The notes under the pieces: model-generated
Seen by the model: only the letters and a program-made list of their open reading frames with translations
The model's database searches: none
What the model was told of the DNA's origin: nothing
In this document: in pieces, positions 9,295 through 17,471 of the stretch
Position numbering within the stretch: position 1 is the first letter of the stretch
Layout: the number at the start of each line of letters is the position of its first letter
Position numbers and translations under genes: made by a program
Source: Vallitalea guaymasensis
GTDB lineage: Bacteria; Bacillota; Clostridia; Lachnospirales; Vallitaleaceae
Assembly (NCBI RefSeq): GCF_018141425.1
Contig: NZ_CP058561.1
Span: forward strand, 2,418,001-2,482,000
DNA: 64,000 bases
Reading direction: 5' to 3'

Positions 9295-10065
9295 CTAAAC
9301 ATCCTTCCTATTTATCACTTCATCTGCTAATAACCTATAACTTTCTGCACCTTTTGAATTAGAATCATATATATTAATCGGTACTCCATGACTTGGCGCT
9401 TCTCCCAATCTAACATTTCTTGGTATTATTGTTTTATAGATATTTGTCCTCTTCAGCTCTTTTTTAACTTCATCCACTACCTGCATAGACAAATTAGTCC
9501 TAGCATCATACATTGTAAATACTACTCCTTCAATCTCAAGATTAGGATTCAATCTCTTCTTAACTAAGTTAATAGTATACATAAGCTGTGATAATCCCTC
9601 TAAAGCAAAGAATTCACACTGTATAGGCACTAAAACTGTATCCGCTGTAGTCAAAGCATTAACTGTCAATGTACTTAATGATGGTGGACAATCAATAATT
9701 ATGTAATCATACTTATCTCTTACTTGATCAATTTCCTTCTTCAATATGAAACTATTATCATCCATTCCAATCAACTCTATCTCTGCACCAGCCAAATCAA
9801 CGTCAGCAGGCAAAAGGGATATATTCTTGAATACATTTTTGATTATACACTTTTTCAATGGTGCTTGTCCTAAAAGCAACTCATATGTAGTATTCTTTAA
9901 CTTCCTCTTATCTATTCCTAAACCTCTAGTAGTATTTCCTTGCGGATCAATATCTAGAGTAAGTACTTTTTTCCCCTTTTCAGCTAAGCAAGAAGATAAA
10001 TTTACAGATGTAGTTGTCTTACCAACACCACCTTTTTGGTTAGCTACGGCTATTATTCTTCCCAT
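9295..10065 (-). CDS. parA: Chromosome partitioning ATPase ParA (Soj)
   Basis: A 256-residue ParA/Soj ATPase that works with ParB in origin segregation and, in Bacillus, also controls DnaA. The deviant Walker A motif KGGVGKTT is at residues 10-18, Walker A' is LTLDIDPQGNTTRGLG, and Walker B is YIIIDCPPSL. Length is normal. It is the first gene of parA-parB-DUF4446. The start is supported by GAAGGG upstream. The 1.5 kb before it is an unusual non-coding, parS-rich region. Confidence 0.97.
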   Translation of the reverse strand: MGRIIAVANQKGGVGKTTTSVNLSSCLAEKGKKVLTLDIDPQGNTTRGLGIDKRKLKNTTYELLLGQAPLKKCIIKNVFKNISLLPADVDLAGAEIELIGMDDNSFILKKEIDQVRDKYDYIIIDCPPSLSTLTVNALTTADTVLVPIQCEFFALEGLSQLMYTINLVKKRLNPNLEIEGVVFTMYDARTNLSMQVVDEVKKELKRTNIYKTIIPRNVRLGEAPSHGVPINIYDSNSKGAESYRLLADEVINRKDV

Positions 10066-10098
10066 TATTATTCCCTTCTTTCGGATATCGTTTTATTA

Positions 10099-10106
10099 AT
10101 TATATC
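10099..10106 (-). promoter_or_regulatory. Candidate parA promoter (extended -10)
   Basis: On the minus strand TGATATAAT gives an extended -10 (TGN-TATAAT) about 35 bases before the parA start. A clear -35 is missing; TAGATT lies 17 bases upstream. Moderate support only. Confidence 0.45.
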
Positions 10107-10125
10107 ACAATAGGTTTTTTAAATC

Positions 10126-10344
10126 TATTTTTTTAGATAGATTTAGTTAAAATTTGGATATAGGTAGAGGTGGTATAAGTGGTTGTGGGTTGAGTGGGTG
10201 AAATTTGAGGGGTTATTGGTAATACAGGATAGGTTTAAGGAGTTGTTTTGTTGATTAGTGGTGGTATTAGGTTAGTGGGTTATTTGATTTAAAGGATATT
10301 AGTTGGTAGTAGTTAGTTTGTTAGTGGTGAATTAGATTGGGGGG
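10126..10344. other. Strand-biased tract with a single C
   Basis: Over 219 bases the plus strand contains one C (10225). The minus strand, which is the coding strand for parA, is correspondingly almost free of G. The neighbouring direct repeats show the opposite bias (11017-11143 has only one or two G on the plus strand). The tract therefore looks like a diverged inverted copy of the spacer between the parS units. Confidence 0.85.
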
Positions 10345-10363
10345 CTACACGGTAGTTATCGTA

Positions 10364-10432
10364 GTGATAAATAGTTAGTTTTACTTCGCCTTACTCCAAG
10401 GAACGGTCTTCGTAAAACTAACTATTTATCAC
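10364..10432 (-). repeat. Long hairpin, inverted copy of the parS-region repeat
   Basis: Perfect 21-base arms at 10364-10384 and 10412-10432 enclose a 27-base loop. The loop is the reverse complement of the loops in the three copies at 10890, 11144 and 11398. The nearby GGGGGGCTACACGG also matches, inverted, the CCGTGTAGCCCCC that follows those copies. The stem starts GTGATAA and ends TTATCAC, where the others have GTAATAA/TTATTAC, so the change is matched on both arms. Confidence 0.9.
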
Positions 10433-10483
10433 ACTTATATACGTGTAATTGGGTAAATTTAGTTTGTTGTGTAATCTTATGAA

Positions 10484-10499
10484 TGTTTCACGTGAATCA
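10484..10499. promoter_or_regulatory. parS-like site 1
   Basis: TGTTTCACGTGAATCA, one mismatch to the parS consensus TGTTTCACGTGAAACA bound by ParB. Confidence 0.8.
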
Positions 10500-10682
10500 T
10501 TAGATATGCTCTATAGGGTTTGTATTTTCTGTAGATAGATTAATTATGCTATATGGCTTGTTTCTCTAGAAAATGTATACATTTCTATTACTTATTAGGG
10601 TGTATCTATTTATTCATGAAATACGGTAGTATTATCAACTTGCTACCTTATTTCATATTAGCTCCAAGTTCCTTAGTATAAA

Positions 10683-10698
10683 TGTTTCACGTGAAACA
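10683..10698. promoter_or_regulatory. parS site 2
   Basis: TGTTTCACGTGAAACA, an exact match to the parS consensus. Confidence 0.95.
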
Positions 10699-10748
10699 TT
10701 TATAGTTGTTATTATCTCCGTCTAGCCAATTAATACTTATTATCCATT

Positions 10749-10764
10749 TGTTTTACGTGAAACA
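10749..10764. promoter_or_regulatory. parS-like site 3
   Basis: TGTTTTACGTGAAACA, one mismatch to the parS consensus, 66 bases after site 2. Confidence 0.85.
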
Positions 10765-10889
10765 TCATGCTATATCATTCTTCATTTATTATTCTGTTAT
10801 AATCTGATATCAATTAACTCATGTACTTATCTTACTTCGTTTTCTCTTTAGTAACCATATTAACTTATTCCTCTATGCCCAAACTTCGA

Positions 10890-10958
10890 GTAATAAATAG
10901 TTAGTTTTACGTAGACCGTTCCTTGGAGTAAGGCGCAGTAAAACTAACTATTTATTAC
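10890..10958 (+). repeat. Long hairpin, repeat copy A
   Basis: Perfect 21-base arms 10890-10910 and 10938-10958 with a 27-base loop containing CCGTTCCTTGGAGTAAGG. The conserved tail through CCGTGTAGCCCCC ends near 10985. Confidence 0.95.
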
Positions 10959-11000
10959 TATCGTATACTTCCGTGTAGCCCCCAATAATTACTACCCCAT

Positions 11001-11016
11001 TGTTTCACGTGAAACA
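11001..11016. promoter_or_regulatory. parS site 4
   Basis: Exact TGTTTCACGTGAAACA within tandem unit 1. Confidence 0.95.
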
Positions 11017-11143
11017 TCTCACTACCTCATTCTTGAATTACAATCCACCATAATATAATAATTACCTAATCCTTTAACCTATCCTACTTCACCTCAACCC
11101 TTAATAACCATACTAACTTAATCCCTCTACACCCAATCTCCAA

Positions 11144-11212
11144 GTAATAAATAGTTAGTTTTACGAAGACCGTTCCTTGGAGTAAGGCGCAGTAAAACTA
11201 ACTATTTATTAC
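11144..11212 (+). repeat. Long hairpin, repeat copy B
   Basis: Perfect 21-base arms 11144-11164 and 11192-11212. The loop differs from copy A by one base (GAAGACC in place of GTAGACC). Confidence 0.95.
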
Positions 11213-11254
11213 TATCGTATACTTCCGTGTAGCCCCCAATAATTACTACCCCAT

Positions 11255-11270
11255 TGTTTCACGTGAAACA
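11255..11270. promoter_or_regulatory. parS site 5
   Basis: Exact TGTTTCACGTGAAACA within tandem unit 2, 254 bases after site 4. Confidence 0.95.
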
Positions 11271-11397
11271 TCTCACTACCTCATTCTTGAATTACAATCC
11301 ACCATAATATAATAATTACCTAATCCTTTAACCTATCCTACTTCACCTCAACCCTTAATAACCATACTAACTTAATCCCTCTACACCCAATCTCCAA

Positions 11398-11466
11398 GTA
11401 ATAAATAGTTAGTTTTACGTAGACCGTTCCTTGGAGTAAGGCGCAGTAAAACTAACTATTTATTAC
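11398..11466 (+). repeat. Long hairpin, repeat copy C
   Basis: Perfect 21-base arms 11398-11418 and 11446-11466, with the same loop as copy A. Confidence 0.95.
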
Positions 11467-11505
11467 TATCGTATACTTCCGTGTAGCCCCCAATAATTAC
11501 TACTC

Positions 11506-11521
11506 CATTTCACATGAAACA
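11506..11521. promoter_or_regulatory. Decayed parS site in third unit
   Basis: CATTTCACATGAAACA occupies the position expected for parS in the third unit. Relative to the other units it has lost three bases and has a G-to-A change in the core, so ParB binding is doubtful. Confidence 0.5.
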
Positions 11522-11604
11522 ACAAAAAAACCTACAGCCGAATTTATCAAACAATAAACTCAACCATAGGTCACTAAATACATCTACTACTATATTTACA
11601 TCTA

Positions 11605-13296
11605 TTACATCTGCTCAGGTGCCTTAATACCCAACAACCTTAAAGCCTCCCTGATAACATCTCTAACAATACTAACAATCTCCAACCTAGCATTTCTCAA
11701 TTCCATATCATCAACTATAATAGGACAGTTATGATAAAATCTATTAAATTCCTGTGCCAGATCAACAACATATCTAGAAATAAAAGATGGTTCCAACTTC
11801 TCAGCTGCATCAACTACTACACCTTGGAATCTCTGTAAAGTCTTAACTACATTAAAAGCCAAATCATCAGTTAATAAATCATAATTTATACTCTCACCTT
11901 TGCTATCATACTCAGCTTTCCTCAATACACTAGAAGCCCTAGCATAAGTATATTGAACATAAGGTCCTGTCTCACCTTCAAAGTTAAGAACCTTATCCCA
12001 TGAGAAAACTACATCCTTAATTCTATTATTATACATATCATTGAATAGAATAGCACCTATACCAACAATCTTAGCAACCTCTTCCTTGTCCTTAAGATTA
12101 GGATTCTTTTCTTCAATAATCTGCTTAGTCTTTTCAATTGACTCATTCAACAATTCTTCTAAGTAAATAACTTTACCCTTTCTTGTTGATAATTTTCCAG
12201 ACTCCATACTAACTAAACCATAAGGAACATGAATCAACTTATCATGCCAATCATAACCCATTTTGTCAATAACCTTGAACCACTGCGCAAAATGTAGATT
12301 TTGATCAAATGCTGTAACATAGATACACTTTTCAAAATCATATGTTTTCTTTCTATAAATAGCAGCTGTAATATCTCTTGTTGCATATAGAGTACTACCA
12401 TCTTTCTTGGTAATTAGACATGGTGGCATATTATCATCTTCTAATTCAACAATCTTAGCACCCTCACTAATCTTGATTAATCCTTTATCATCTAATTCCT
12501 CTATAACAACATCCATTTTGTCATTATAGAAACTTTCACCTGCATAAGAATCAAATTTTATATCTAACATATCATAGATTCTATTAAATTCTTTTAAACT
12601 AATATCTTTAAACCATTGCCATAGAGCTAAGGCTTCTTCATCACCATTCTCCATCTTAGTGAACCATGCTCTTGCATCATCATCCAATTGAGGATTTTTC
12701 TCTGCTTCCTCATGAAACTTGACATAGATATTAGTTAACTCATTAATACCATCTTTTTCAATTTTTTCCTTTGAACCCCATAACTTGTATGCAACTATAA
12801 GTTTACCAAATTGTGTACCCCAATCACCTAAGTGATTTATACCTACACATTTATATCCTAGATGTTCATGGATATTATACAATGCATTACCAATTATAGT
12901 AGTTCTAAGATGTCCAATATGAAATGGTTTAGCAATATTAGGAGAAGAATAATCTAGTACGATAGTTTTTCCTTCACCACAATCTAATTTACCATTTATA
13001 GCATCTCTATTACCTAAAACACTTTCTACATATTTTTTCTTATTAACATAAAAATTGACATATGCACCTACAATTTTTATATCTGAAAAATAATCTGAAG
13101 AACCAATTTTTTCTCCAATATCAGCAGCAATCATATTAGGTGCTTTCCTGAATATTTTAGCTAATTTGAAACAAGGAAAAGCAAAATCCCCCATTTCGGA
13201 ATTAGAAGGAATTTCAATTAATTCATCAATTTCATTTTCTGGGAAATCAGATATAATATTAGACAACAACTCAACAATAACCTTTTTAAACTCCAT
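11605..13296 (-). CDS. argS: Arginyl-tRNA synthetase
   Basis: A 563-residue class I synthetase that charges tRNA-Arg. The HIGH motif appears as IAKPFHIGHLRTTI and the KMSKS-equivalent as ESGKLSTRKGK. A C-terminal anticodon-binding domain ends in the typical ALRLLGIKAPEQM. The ATG at 13296 is used because AAAGGAAG lies at proper spacing, and that sequence contains the upstream ATG (13314) that would otherwise be chosen. The gene sits between the DegU/DegS-like pair and the parS region. No T-box was seen in its short leader. Confidence 0.97.
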   Translation of the reverse strand: MEFKKVIVELLSNIISDFPENEIDELIEIPSNSEMGDFAFPCFKLAKIFRKAPNMIAADIGEKIGSSDYFSDIKIVGAYVNFYVNKKKYVESVLGNRDAINGKLDCGEGKTIVLDYSSPNIAKPFHIGHLRTTIIGNALYNIHEHLGYKCVGINHLGDWGTQFGKLIVAYKLWGSKEKIEKDGINELTNIYVKFHEEAEKNPQLDDDARAWFTKMENGDEEALALWQWFKDISLKEFNRIYDMLDIKFDSYAGESFYNDKMDVVIEELDDKGLIKISEGAKIVELEDDNMPPCLITKKDGSTLYATRDITAAIYRKKTYDFEKCIYVTAFDQNLHFAQWFKVIDKMGYDWHDKLIHVPYGLVSMESGKLSTRKGKVIYLEELLNESIEKTKQIIEEKNPNLKDKEEVAKIVGIGAILFNDMYNNRIKDVVFSWDKVLNFEGETGPYVQYTYARASSVLRKAEYDSKGESINYDLLTDDLAFNVVKTLQRFQGVVVDAAEKLEPSFISRYVVDLAQEFNRFYHNCPIIVDDMELRNARLEIVSIVRDVIREALRLLGIKAPEQM

Positions 13297-13395
13297 TATA
13301 TAACTTCCTTTCATAAAAGTATAATCTTAATAATCTATTAAAAATCGTATATCAACTGTTCATTAATTTATTAAGTAAAATAAATTATTAATTAT

Positions 13396-13425
13396 TAAAA
13401 ACTCTCGTCCACCGAAGACGAGAGT
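13396..13425 (-). terminator. Terminator after the response regulator gene
   Basis: Arms ACTCTCGTC (13401-13409) and GACGAGAGT (13417-13425) with a 7-base loop. Read on the minus strand the hairpin is followed by TTTTTAATAA, so it ends the degS/degU-like operon before argS. Confidence 0.88.
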
Positions 13426-13566
13426 ACAATAAGTGAATTATAAAAATTATACATTAAATAAACCTATTTGTCTAGTATTAAGGCTCATTAACTTAAACTT
13501 CAACAACTGATATCTAGTTACTCCTCAATCTATTAAAAGTCCATTTAACAAATTGAAGAGGATTAA

Positions 13567-14217
13567 TTAAAAAATATCTACTATATTATTTTTAATTGCA
13601 TAAACTGCAGCTTGTGTTCTATCTGATACATTGATTTTCTTGAATATATTTGATACGTGATTTTTTACTGTCTTTTCACTAATACATAGATTATGTGCTA
13701 TTTCTTTATTTAACATACCTTCGGTAATAAGTTTCAAAACTTCTATTTCCCTCTTAGTTAACTTATTGAACCCTACTTCTTTTTCTTCTCTAGTATTATT
13801 CATTCTCTTAAATAATAAAGATGCCATATTTGGTTGTATATAAGACTCACCATTATATATGGTTCTGATAGCTTTAATTAAAACATCTGATTCAGAATCT
13901 TTTAGTACATATCCTTGAACACCAATTTCAAATGCTTTGTACAGATATTCTACTTCATTATGAATAGTTAATATCAGTGTTTTAGTTGGAATATTATTTT
14001 CGTTCAGATATTTTATGACCTCTAGTCCATTCATACGAGGCATATTAATATCAAGCAACACAACATCAGGATTGCCCTCTACGATCTTTTGAATTGCCTC
14101 TGAACCATCCCCGGCTTGATCAATGACTTCTATATCATCTTCCAGCTCAATTAATTGTTTAAGACCCTCTCTAACCATTGAATGGTCATCTGCGATAAGT
14201 ATTTTAATGTTATTCAT
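13567..14217 (-). CDS. NarL/DegU-family response regulator
   Basis: A 216-residue two-component regulator. The receiver domain (1-120) has the acidic pair DD (LIADDHS), phospho-acceptor Asp in VVLLDINMPRMNG, a conserved T in LILTIH and K in YVLKDS. The C-terminal LuxR-type helix-turn-helix is LTKREIEVLKLITEGMLNKEIAHNLCISEKTVKNHVSNIF. Sequence and partner resemble DegU. It overlaps the kinase gene by 8 bases and has AAGGAGG upstream, so it is translationally coupled to it. Target genes cannot be told from this window. Confidence 0.93.
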   Translation of the reverse strand: MNNIKILIADDHSMVREGLKQLIELEDDIEVIDQAGDGSEAIQKIVEGNPDVVLLDINMPRMNGLEVIKYLNENNIPTKTLILTIHNEVEYLYKAFEIGVQGYVLKDSESDVLIKAIRTIYNGESYIQPNMASLLFKRMNNTREEKEVGFNKLTKREIEVLKLITEGMLNKEIAHNLCISEKTVKNHVSNIFKKINVSDRTQAAVYAIKNNIVDIF

Positions 14218-15376
14218 TAATATCCTCCTTGCTTTCCAAAATAGGTATCTTTACATAGATTGTTGTACCCATTCCCCTCTCAGATTTTAACTTATATTCA
14301 CCCATTAATAAGTTAGTTCTTTCTCTCATCATAGTAATACCAAACCCTCTATTATTTTCCATGTTAAGTTTTACATTATTTATATCAAAGCCATCACCAT
14401 CATCGTTTATTATCAATTCAATAAATTCCGAATTATAGTTAAGCTTAATATTTACATTAGCAGCATTAGAATGCTTTTTAGCATTATTTATTGCTTCTTG
14501 AACAATTCTATATAAAGTTAAAGAAATAATAGAATTAACATTATCTTCCCCGTTCATCACATCTAAGGTTATATCATAATTAACTTCATTTCTAATTTTA
14601 TCTATATATCTTTCTAAGGTAGGAACTAAACCAAGATCATCTAAAGCCATTGGTCTGAGATTATAGATCATCCTTCTAGTTTCATCAATAGTTGTTCTTA
14701 TAATAGATTTGAGAGACTGTAATTCCAATCTAGTTCTATCAATATCCTTATCTAATAATTTAATGCATAGTTCAGTCTTGAGAATAAGATTAGATAGGTT
14801 CTGTGATGGTCCATCATGCATTTCTCTAGAAATTCTTAACCTTTCCTCTTCCTGAGCTTTTATAACTTTCAATCCCCATATTTCTTTTGTATACATATTA
14901 TTAACTTCATTATTGATTTCGTTAAGTTCACCAGATAAAATGTCATATGCAAAATCTAGATTATTACTTACATAATCAGATTTTTCAGCTATCTGCCTAA
15001 TAGTTTTAAGCTGATTTTCTAGATTATCCCTCTTATGCACTATTTCCATTTCTTTTTCATATTCAAGTGAAAGCCTATTCTTTATATCTTCAATTTCCTT
15101 TTGGACCAACTTAATTTCGTCATCTGTATACAGATGACAATTTTTGTTAATAATGGATAATTTTGTTTTGCTAAGATTTAACTTTTTCTCTAACGTTGCC
15201 ACATTATTTATAATGTCGTTAGCTTCATCTTTCAGAATTGTAAATTTATCTTCTATTTCTACATATCTCTTTTTAATGAAAGAACTTATTTCATAAATCT
15301 CTTTATTTCTTTCTTTTATTATTTCTTTCGTATCATTAATTATGGAATCCAATTTTTCCATTACATTTTTATACAT
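14210..15376 (-). CDS. DegS-like cytosolic sensor histidine kinase
   Basis: A 388-residue kinase without a membrane segment. Residues 1-180 are mostly predicted coiled coil. The HisKA_3 phosphoacceptor region is RLRISREMHDGPSQNL (His is the phosphorylation site), close to the DegS motif. The HATPase domain has VQEAINNAKKHSNA (N box), NDDGDGFD (G1) and GFGITMMRERT. The ATG at 15376 follows TAGGTG at proper spacing; a TTG at 15397 lacks such support. It forms an operon with the response regulator. Cytosolic DegS-type kinases sense internal cues; the signal here is unknown. Confidence 0.9.
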   Translation of the reverse strand: MYKNVMEKLDSIINDTKEIIKERNKEIYEISSFIKKRYVEIEDKFTILKDEANDIINNVATLEKKLNLSKTKLSIINKNCHLYTDDEIKLVQKEIEDIKNRLSLEYEKEMEIVHKRDNLENQLKTIRQIAEKSDYVSNNLDFAYDILSGELNEINNEVNNMYTKEIWGLKVIKAQEEERLRISREMHDGPSQNLSNLILKTELCIKLLDKDIDRTRLELQSLKSIIRTTIDETRRMIYNLRPMALDDLGLVPTLERYIDKIRNEVNYDITLDVMNGEDNVNSIISLTLYRIVQEAINNAKKHSNAANVNIKLNYNSEFIELIINDDGDGFDINNVKLNMENNRGFGITMMRERTNLLMGEYKLKSERGMGTTIYVKIPILESKEDINE

Positions 15377-15858
15377 TTTTTTAACACCTACTGACAAAAT
15401 ATAACCTAAACTTTTAGATATATTATTATATCATTAAAGTATATTATAATACAAGCAAATTACGTATATTAGTACTATCTTAGGAGTTAAAATGTTCCAG
15501 CAAATAGGAACATAAAAACTAAATGAATTTAGTAACATTTTACATAATTTTATTCAAACATATTATATAATAATATTTTTTGTTATATAATAATATAAAA
15601 TATTATTATTTTCAGTATTTTAATTGGAAAATTTAACAAACTATTACGTTTTTATAAATTCTAAATAATTCTATTGAATTTTTTCCTAATTTGCTACATA
15701 ATAGATAGTAGACGTAATACCTATAAAACAATAATAAAAAAGTTCTATACTATATCTTATATAAATATGTGGTATAATGAATTTGTTCAACACACAATGG
15801 TAAAAATAGGAAGAACATATCTTTCCTATAAGGTAAAATAATAGAAAGGAGAAAGCAA
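15377..15858. other. Divergent intergenic region
   Basis: Lies between the leftward kinase operon and the rightward hydrolase, so it should hold both promoters. An ATGTTCC/GGAACAT dyad is at 15492-15513, and the hydrolase promoter is noted separately. No gene was found. Confidence 0.6.
15770..15778 (+). promoter_or_regulatory. Candidate promoter of the hydrolase gene
   Basis: TGGTATAAT is an extended -10 (TGN-TATAAT) about 80 bases before the GTG start. No good -35 is visible. Confidence 0.5.
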
Positions 15859-16800
15859 GTGAAAAAACATACAAAAAATCTATTTTACTTTTTAGTATCG
15901 TTAATTACAATCTCGTTAATAAATAAAATAATATTCATAACCTCTACTATCAGGAATAATCTATTCTCATGCAATAGTTATTATTATGGGTGGAAATTTG
16001 GTAAATTATTTTATACTGTACAAGGAAAAGGGAAACCAATACTATTGATTCATAGTTTATATATGGGAAGTTCAGACTATGAATTCAGAAAAATAGTTAA
16101 GAACCTATCAGCCAATCATACTGTCTATACATTAGATTTAATTGGTTATGGTAGATCAGACAAACCTAAAATTACGTATACGGCTTTTTTATATGTTCAA
16201 TTGATATCTGATTTCGTTAATGAAGTCATAAAAGAAAAAACAGATGTAATTGCTTCTTCTTCTAGTTCATCATTTGTTACTATGGCTTGTTATCAAAATC
16301 CAGATATATTTGACAAATTACTATTCATTAACCCAACCAGTATAGCATCACTTCAAAAAAATCCTAGTAAAAAGGATAAACTATTAAAATATGTGTTGGA
16401 AACACCTATATTAGGAACAACAATATATAATATTGCTTGCTCTAAATATATTTTGAGAACTAACCTGAAGAAGAGATTTTACTACAATAAAAAATTGGTA
16501 AGAAAAAAATATATAACTATATACCATGAAGCTTCACACCTACAAGGATCAAATAACAAATTTTTATATGCCTCAAAATGTTGCAAGTATTTGAATGTCT
16601 CCATTAATAGTGCAATAGAAAATATTAACAATAGCATTTATATATTAACTGGAGATAATGATAACTCAGAAGATATTATCAACAGCTATTTAACCCTAAA
16701 TCCAGCAATAGAATATTCATATGTACATGATACTAAACTATTGCCTCATTTAGAAAAGCCTGCTGATATAATAGACATTTGTAATATTTATTTTAATTAA
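15859..16800 (+). CDS. Membrane-anchored alpha/beta hydrolase-fold protein
   Basis: A 313-residue protein starting at GTG with GAAAGGAG upstream. An N-terminal hydrophobic segment (about 8-30) should anchor it in the membrane. It is followed by the alpha/beta hydrolase core: GKPILLIHSLYMGSSDYEF (oxyanion region), YTLDLIGYGRSDKP, and a late His in LPHLEKP. The nucleophile elbow, normally GxSxG, reads IASSSSSSFVT, with neither glycine present. Hydrolytic activity is therefore uncertain, although a Ser is available. It is a single gene with its own promoter and terminator. Substrate unknown. Confidence 0.8.
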   Translation: MKKHTKNLFYFLVSLITISLINKIIFITSTIRNNLFSCNSYYYGWKFGKLFYTVQGKGKPILLIHSLYMGSSDYEFRKIVKNLSANHTVYTLDLIGYGRSDKPKITYTAFLYVQLISDFVNEVIKEKTDVIASSSSSSFVTMACYQNPDIFDKLLFINPTSIASLQKNPSKKDKLLKYVLETPILGTTIYNIACSKYILRTNLKKRFYYNKKLVRKKYITIYHEASHLQGSNNKFLYASKCCKYLNVSINSAIENINNSIYILTGDNDNSEDIINSYLTLNPAIEYSYVHDTKLLPHLEKPADIIDICNIYFN

Positions 16801-16850
16801 CACAATCGTAATTTTATAAAAAATATAATAAATATTAATCTAAAATATTA

Positions 16851-16883
16851 ATTGCCTCCCTATTGATTAAGGAGGCAATTTTA
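16851..16883. terminator. Terminator between hydrolase and GNAT genes
   Basis: ATTGCCTCC (16851-16859) pairs with GGAGGCAAT (16871-16879), followed by TTTTAA on the plus strand. It sits between convergent genes and may serve both. Confidence 0.85.
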
Positions 16884-16891
16884 ATATACTA

Positions 16892-17347
16892 TTATTTGCA
16901 ATTACATTTTCTCTTCATTTTACCTTTTTCAAGTCGCATATTAATGTGTTCAATATCAGCTTCTTGATACACTTCTCCACATTCTTCAAATCCAATCTTT
17001 TTATAAAAATTAACTGCTGGTAATTGAGAATGAACTTCTACAAAATCAGCACCTGTATCAAAAGCTTTTTGAATCAGCATTCTAACTATTAGATCTCCGT
17101 AATAGTTACCTCTCTTTTCTTTTAATACAGCAATTCTCCCTATAAGATAAAGATTGTCTTGTATAATCATTCTACCTGTCCCTACAGGGTTTTTATCTTC
17201 ATATACAACTACATGTACCGCTTCTTTATCTTCGCCATCAAAAACTATATTATAATCAATATTTTGCTCATTCACAAAAACCTTGTCCCTAACAAAAATA
17301 GCATCTTCAATATTTTTATCGCCATTAATATATATAGCATTAATCAT
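16892..17347 (-). CDS. GNAT-family N-acetyltransferase
   Basis: A 151-residue acetyltransferase. It shows VHVVVYEDKNPVGTGRMI, the acetyl-CoA-binding motif A region YLIGRIAVLKEKRGNYYGDLIVRML, and a C-terminal VNFYKKIGFEECGE, typical of the YjcF-like subgroup. The ATG at 17347 is preferred over a GTG at 17356, which is too close to the AAGGG. It is a single gene between a convergent hydrolase and the noc gene. The acceptor substrate is unknown. The tail KRKCNCK is rich in Lys and Cys. Confidence 0.88.
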   Translation of the reverse strand: MINAIYINGDKNIEDAIFVRDKVFVNEQNIDYNIVFDGEDKEAVHVVVYEDKNPVGTGRMIIQDNLYLIGRIAVLKEKRGNYYGDLIVRMLIQKAFDTGADFVEVHSQLPAVNFYKKIGFEECGEVYQEADIEHINMRLEKGKMKRKCNCK

Positions 17348-17471
17348 AAGTAACACTACCCTTCTTTTAGTCGTTAAGAAAGTTTCCTTGATGCATATGA
17401 AAACGTAGATATTTCATAGGCTTAAAAGGTATTACTTTCTTAAGATAAGAAATATGTACATATTAATCTTA

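Larger units (their letters stand above)
10890..11521 (+). repeat. 254-bp tandem repeat array with parS and hairpins
   Basis: Two full units (10890-11143 and 11144-11397) and a partial third (11398 to about 11521) repeat with a 254-base period. Each has the order hairpin, CCGTGTAGCCCCC tail, parS, then a G-poor spacer. Units 1 and 2 differ at only a few positions on reading, so the duplication looks recent. Before 10890, diverged spacer sequence plus parS site 3 looks like an older copy. No protein-coding gene is seen from 10,066 to 11,604. Confidence 0.92.

Noticed and set aside
10890-11521. CRISPR-like periodic repeats
   Set aside because: The period is 254 bases, units are near-identical throughout including the spacers, and there are no cas genes; it is a tandem duplication.
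13234-13247. Third Noc-box-like site ATTTTCTGGGAAAT in argS
   Set aside because: Two mismatches to the 14-base consensus are too many to list as a feature without a genome-wide count.
15686-15874. 62-residue hydrophobic frame on the minus strand
   Set aside because: Overlaps the hydrolase ribosome site and start, lacks its own ribosome site, and its hydrophobicity follows from AT-rich sequence.
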